DNA of 20,487 nucleotides, from the NCBI GenBank assembly GCA_963693365.1, contig CAVNZM010000065.1, positions 1-20,487 on the forward strand, written 5' to 3'. How positions within the stretch are numbered: position 1 is the first letter of the stretch; every line of letters starts with the position of its first letter. Made by a program: the position numbers and the translations under genes. Source of the stretch: Amoebidium appalachense. Lineage: Eukaryota; Ichthyosporea. The notes below the pieces were generated by a model. That model was not told the DNA's origin, did not search any database, and was given only the letters and a program-made list of their open reading frames with translations. Positions 16,586-20,487 of the stretch are shown piece by piece.

Positions 16586-18680
16586 TCACTCACTATCACT
16601 GTCCGCAATCACCACAACATCAACGGGGCCCTCGGGCTTCTGCAGGCGGGCGACCTTGCGCTTCCGCCCCAGCCGCCCGCGCTGCACATACACGTCCAGC
16701 TGGGTCTGCCCCTTGAGCTGCTCGCCGCGCTCCACCAGCGGCTCGTTGAGGCTGACGGTGCGCCCGAGCTCCAGCGGCTCGATGTCGGGGAACTTGTCCT
16801 GGATGGCCTCCAGCCACGACGCCAGCTCGACGTGCACCTCGTACTCGGCAGCGCCCGTGTCCGCGTTGTTGATGGTCGACTGGCGCAGCACCGGCGCCTT
16901 GCAGTACTCGACGTACCAGCGCGTGTAGTTGTAGACAAAGGTGTACAGCTGCTGCGTGGTCATGTCGGTCGAGTACTTGGGCTCCTCGCCGGTCCACAGC
17001 CGGATGCGCTCCTTCATGGCCTTCTGCAGCCCGGTGGTGGCGATGATGTTGGAAATCTCCCCCGACTGGAACACAAAGCACACGCCCGTGGTGGCCATGA
17101 TCATGCCCGTGTACGTGCTGGCGCAGCGCACGCCTTCGCCGTACAGCGTGTCCACGCACACATACGCGAACGCGCGCGTCAGGCGCTTGAACTTATGGTT
17201 GTCCGTGTACGTGCCGCCGGTTGTGAGAGGCATGCGGGTCGGGAGGGTGAGTGGTTCGAGCTTCACGCGGGCGAGAGCGGCAGCGAGGGTGGCGAGTGCC
17301 TCGGCCTGGGCGGCCTCCGCGGCCTCCTTGGCCAACTCGGCAGCCGTCTTGTCGCCCATGGCCTGGTCGCGCTCGGCGGCAGCAGCGGCCGCGTTTGCTT
17401 CGGCCGCAGCAAGGGTGGCGCGCAGGGCAGAAACGGCCTCGTCCTTGCGGTTGGCAGCCAGACGGGCAAAGGCCTCGGCAACATCAAAGGCCCACAGACG
17501 CACAGTGTGGCCCAACAGAGTGTTGGTAGAAGATGACGCCATGCGAAACCCTTTGGGCGTCATGTGGTGGTCCATTGGGGGCTGAACCACCGGACTTGGG
17601 AGTCTGTGTTGGAGGGGGGGGGGGGGGGGGGGGTTGAGTCATAGAGCTACCGTGTCAGCCCGTGTGGCTGTGTCGTCATTATGACGCGTGTCAGCCCTTG
17701 GAGCTGTGACGTCATTATGATACGTCATTGTGAAGTCACCGTTTTTTTTTCTATACAAAGAGTATGGTGAGTATTCAAATGAGCGCGGATACCATAGCGC
17801 GCAAGTATGGGCTCTCAAGAAATAGAATGACTGAGAATATAATACGGACCATAAGACGACTGGGCTGGGCAGAGAATGTAGATTACAGAGTTACAAGAGT
17901 ACGCACAGGCAGCAGGGGCATGCCAGGCAAATCGTTTTTTCTAACTGATCGTGCTTACAGCAAACTGGCTAAAAGGCTCGAACAGACACTCGGAAAGGAG
18001 CAGTCAGAGAGGAAGGTATGTGCAAATCTACAGAAAAGGGAAGGGGGCGTGAAGAGAACAGTGCCTGCTGGAGAAATAGACTTATTGACAGACAGTGATG
18101 TGATCGAAGTGAAACATGTCCGCTCATGGAAACATGCTCTCGGACAGATCCTAGTCTATGGGAAGTACTACCCTGGTCATCGTAAACGCGTCCACTTGTT
18201 TGGTAAAGCACCACTACTCGTTTGTCATAGAGTCTCTCATGGAACACAATGTGGCTGTGACTGTAGAACCAGGATATTATGATCCAATGCAGGTATCAAC
18301 TATGTTGACAACCTCGTCTAAAAACAAGCTCGACCTACTAGCAACGGTTGCACTTGCATCAGAGGGGATGTTCATACCTTCATCTCAACAACACTGTAGC
18401 TTCCAGCCGGGACAAAACCAGGCGACCCATTGCGCCCCTTGAACATGGCTCTCACAAACTCGTTGTAGTTGCCGTACCCCAGCAGGCGGAACACGGCGCG
18501 CCCGGAGATGGTCTCGGTGGTGTCCAGCAGGAACGGGTCGAGGAAGCGCAGCACCTTGACCACCACGTCGTCGCCCACGGTGCCCAGCAGGCGCTCGAGC
18601 TCGGGGGAGATGGGAGGGAAGCCGGCCTCTTTGGCACCGGCAATGTTGAGGCGCTCGTAGATGGCATAGGTGGAAGCCAT
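16586..18680 (-). CDS. Two-exon viral antirepressor-like protein (MSV199/AntA/BRO type) with novel C terminus
   Basis: Model: exon 1 18680-18378 (101 aa, donor GTATGA) and exon 2 17581-16586 (331 aa, acceptor GGTGGTTCAG preceded by sense poly(C) at 17633-17614), phase 0/0, 432 aa. The start ACCATGGCT is a good context. Exon 1 carries ISGRAVFRLLGY (residues 58-69), like the 'aRdl...LGY' core of antirepressor DNA-binding domains. The splice then supplies M-T-P-K-G-F-R-M (108-115) and V-R-L-W-A-F-D-V-A-E-A-F (128-139), matching the family pattern 'lTpdgFk...T...vR.Y...vE..y'. An Ala/Glu-rich coiled coil follows (about 145-212). The last ~210 residues are an unrecognised globular domain, a basic patch (R-K-R-K) and an acidic D-S-D-S-E end. 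Its intron holds another antirepressor-like gene on the opposite strand. The likely role is DNA-binding regulation, probably virus-derived. Exon 2 starting at its own Met is an alternative. Confidence 0.55.
17614..17633. repeat. Poly(G) tract near a minus-strand acceptor
   Basis: Poly(C) in the sense of the minus-strand gene, ending about 30 nt before the exon 2 acceptor at 17582. Confidence 0.95.
17651..17721 (+). promoter_or_regulatory. 36-bp tandem duplication carrying CRE-like sites
   Basis: CGTGTCAGCC...GTCATTATGA occurs twice with a 36-bp period (17651-17684 and 17687-17720). The second copy contains the perfect CRE palindrome TGACGTCA (17707-17714), and a third partial site, TACGTCATTGTGAAGTCAC, follows. 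It lies 45-110 bp upstream of the nested plus-strand gene and is probably its promoter or enhancer. Confidence 0.5.
17752..17760 (+). promoter_or_regulatory. TATA-like motif TATACAAAG
   Basis: Identical to the motif at 7773-7781. It ends only 3 nt before the ATG at 17764. If it acts as a TATA box, translation would have to start further in, for example at Met at 17779 or 17827. Confidence 0.35.
17764..18442 (+). pseudogene. Antirepressor-like N terminus fused to PD-(D/E)XK-type nuclease domain, frameshifted
   Basis: The first frame (17764-18282, 172 aa) opens with a helix-turn-helix-like segment (A-D-T-I-A-R-K-Y-G-L-S) and a F-F-L-T-D-R-A-Y motif reminiscent of KilA/MSV199-type antirepressor domains. 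Then comes G-E104-I-D106-L-L...I-E115-V-K117, the E-x-D...(I)-E-x-K spacing of a PD-(D/E)XK nuclease. A W-K-x-A-L-G-Q-I-L-V-Y-x-K-Y-Y-P block and V-H-L-F-G follow. This combination is known to me from large DNA viruses and some eukaryotic genomes. At about 18200-18210 the family-like reading moves to the +1-shifted frame, which stays open to 18442 while the first frame ends at 18282. This indicates one frameshift, either true decay or a sequencing error. The gene is intronless and lies wholly inside the intron of the minus-strand gene, antisense to it. Function, if alive, would be DNA binding and cleavage. Confidence 0.55.
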
Positions 18681-18770
18681 GGTCGCTGGTGGAAGAGTTG
18701 GGGCTTTGGGTTTGGGGGTTGAGTGCTGTGTGTGTACCGTAAAGGTGCTGGCTGTCCAGCGCTTGCTGTG

Positions 18771-18780
18771 TTTATATAGG
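18771..18780 (-). promoter_or_regulatory. TATA box CCTATATAAA
   Basis: On the minus strand, 91 bp upstream of the ATG at 18680, with two ATTGG (CCAAT) elements 20-45 bp further upstream in a 15-bp tandem duplication (CGCTTCATTGGTTGTA, about 18792-18821). A conventional promoter for the antirepressor-like gene. Confidence 0.6.
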
Positions 18781-18843
18781 GAGGCGTCCGGCGCTTCATT
18801 GGTTGTACGCTTCATTGGTTGTAGGAGGAGAGGAATGGAATCC

Positions 18844-18974
18844 AGCATTCGATTGGAGAGGATTGCAAGAGAATACTGGTCCCAGATGATTGGGTCGATT
18901 TGTTCGGCTTGTTCGGCGCTACATGCACTTTCTACACATATGCTGCATGCCATTCTCCTCTCCAATCGAATGCT
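18844..18974. repeat. 19-bp perfect inverted repeat
   Basis: AGCATTCGATTGGAGAGGA at 18844-18862 recurs as its exact complement at 18956-18974, separated by 93 bp; imperfect pairing (GGAATG/CATTCC) continues outward. Each arm contains a CCAAT core. It could be the ends of a small non-autonomous element or a duplicated promoter element. Confidence 0.85.
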
Positions 18975-19096
18975 GCATTCCTTCTACACCCAATGAAGCA
19001 CCGCTTTACGGTGCTCACACACCTGTCACAACCCCAATGTAACTCCAAAGTGCCAACTTTTCCATTCTAATATATAATAGCGCTATCATCCGTATA

Positions 19097-19172
<76 letters not shown>

Positions 19173-19297
19173 TGACGGTGTGGGGGATGGGGGGGAGGGA
19201 GGGAGCGCAGATCCTTGCTTTGCACACTTTGTACCGTCTGTAATCACTTACCTCACTCAAGTGAATTCGAAGCACACAGATGTGATGGTGTGTGTGT

Positions 19298-19341
<44 letters not shown>
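19298..19341. repeat. 44-nt poly(G) tract
   Basis: Inserted between the first and second array units together with two copies of GATATGGGGGCACAAA, which occur only in this inter-unit gap. Confidence 0.95.
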
Positions 19342-19342
<1 letters not shown>

Positions 19343-19518
19343 TATGGGGGCACAAAAGAACATACACACGGGCGGGGGGAGGGGGGGGGATATGGGGGCA
19401 CAAAGTGTGGGGGATGGGGGGGGGAGGGAGGGAGCGCAGATCCTTGCTTTGCACACTTTGTACCGTCTATAATCACTTACCTGCTCACTCAAGTGAATTC
19501 GAAGCACACAGATGTGAT

Positions 19519-19555
<37 letters not shown>

Positions 19556-19671
19556 TGACGGTGTGGGGGATGGGGGGGGAGGGAGGGAGCGCAGATCCTT
19601 GCTTTGCACACTTTGTACCGTCTATAATCACTTACCTGCTCACTCAAGTGAATTCGAAGCACACAGATGTG

Positions 19672-19709
<38 letters not shown>

Positions 19710-19826
19710 TGACGGTGTGGGGGATGGGGGGGGAGGGAGGGAGCGCAGATCCTTGCTTTGCACACTTTGTACCGTCTATAATCACTTACCTCTCACTCAA
19801 GTGAATTCGAAGCACACAGATGTGAT

Positions 19827-19859
<33 letters not shown>

Positions 19860-19973
19860 TGACGGTGTGGGGGATGGGGGGGAGGGAGGGAGCGCAGATC
19901 CTTGCTTTGCACACTTTGTACCGTCTGTAATCACTTACCTCACTCAAGTGAATTCGAAGCACACAGATGTGAT

Positions 19974-20319
<346 letters not shown>

Positions 20320-20433
20320 TGACGGTGTGGGGGATGGGGGGGAGGGAGGGAGCGCAGATCCTTGCTTTGCACAATTTGTACCGTCTGTAATCACTTACCT
20401 CACTCAAGTGAATTCGAAGCACACAGATGTGAT

Positions 20434-20487
<54 letters not shown>

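Noticed and set aside
16609-17585. Long plus- and minus-strand overlapping open frames opposite the antirepressor-like exon 2
   Set aside because: The DNA is GC-rich, so stops are rare in all frames. Only the 17590-16586 frame gives a balanced protein with coherent motifs and a phase-matched splice.

Overview
This window is eukaryotic nuclear DNA. It has GT-AG (and one probable GC-AG) introns, very dense C/G homopolymers and CA/TG microsatellites, TATA- and CCAAT-type promoter elements, and a short interstitial TTAGGG-type telomeric tract. The host cannot be named from sequence alone. A Plavaka-type transposase (a family best known from fungi, especially basidiomycetes), KDM4-like JmjC chemistry and virus-type antirepressor genes suggest a microbial eukaryote, possibly fungal or fungus-related, with a mobile-element- and virus-rich genome. 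No prokaryotic gene organisation, rRNA, tRNA or CRISPR array was seen.

Layout. 1-476 is a repeat-rich flank. 477-6613 (minus) is a nine-exon gene that can be assembled in one uninterrupted frame (about 1,057 aa). It encodes a Plavaka-like (CACTA/CMC superfamily) transposase with an N-terminal C2H2 finger. Its last intron contains a 3-copy ~395 bp tandem repeat, and another intron holds the telomeric tract. 6614-7806 is a divergent intergenic region with two adjacent hairpins. 7807-12865 (plus) is a multi-exon gene with an N-terminal basic segment, an optional or cassette JmjC exon with all KDM4-type Fe(II) and Zn(II) ligands, and an unrecognised C-terminal region ending in an acidic tail. 12866-14535 is microsatellites, short palindromes and about 1 kb of GATAT-rich AT DNA.

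The right half holds a virus-flavoured cluster. 14694-15461 (minus) is a first exon related to the first exon of the gene at 16586-18680 (minus). That second gene has two exons and resembles viral/phage antirepressor (MSV199/AntA/BRO-like) proteins: an LLGY DNA-binding motif, an MTPxGF segment, an alanine-rich coiled coil and a novel C-terminal domain. Its single intron contains, on the opposite strand, a second antirepressor-like gene fused to a PD-(D/E)XK-type nuclease domain, broken by one apparent frameshift. A 168-nt poly(T) tract (poly(A) in the sense of the minus-strand gene) lies about 100 nt beyond that gene's stop.

19099-20487 is a tandem array alternating (TG)n with a ~118 bp unit that carries a four-run G-quadruplex motif and, on the minus strand, a splice-donor-like sequence.

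The main unexplained items are the nested antirepressor/nuclease locus with its orphan paralogous exon, the frame-preserving JmjC cassette, the C-tract-rich introns and the G4/TG array. All gene models are by-eye splice predictions without transcript evidence.
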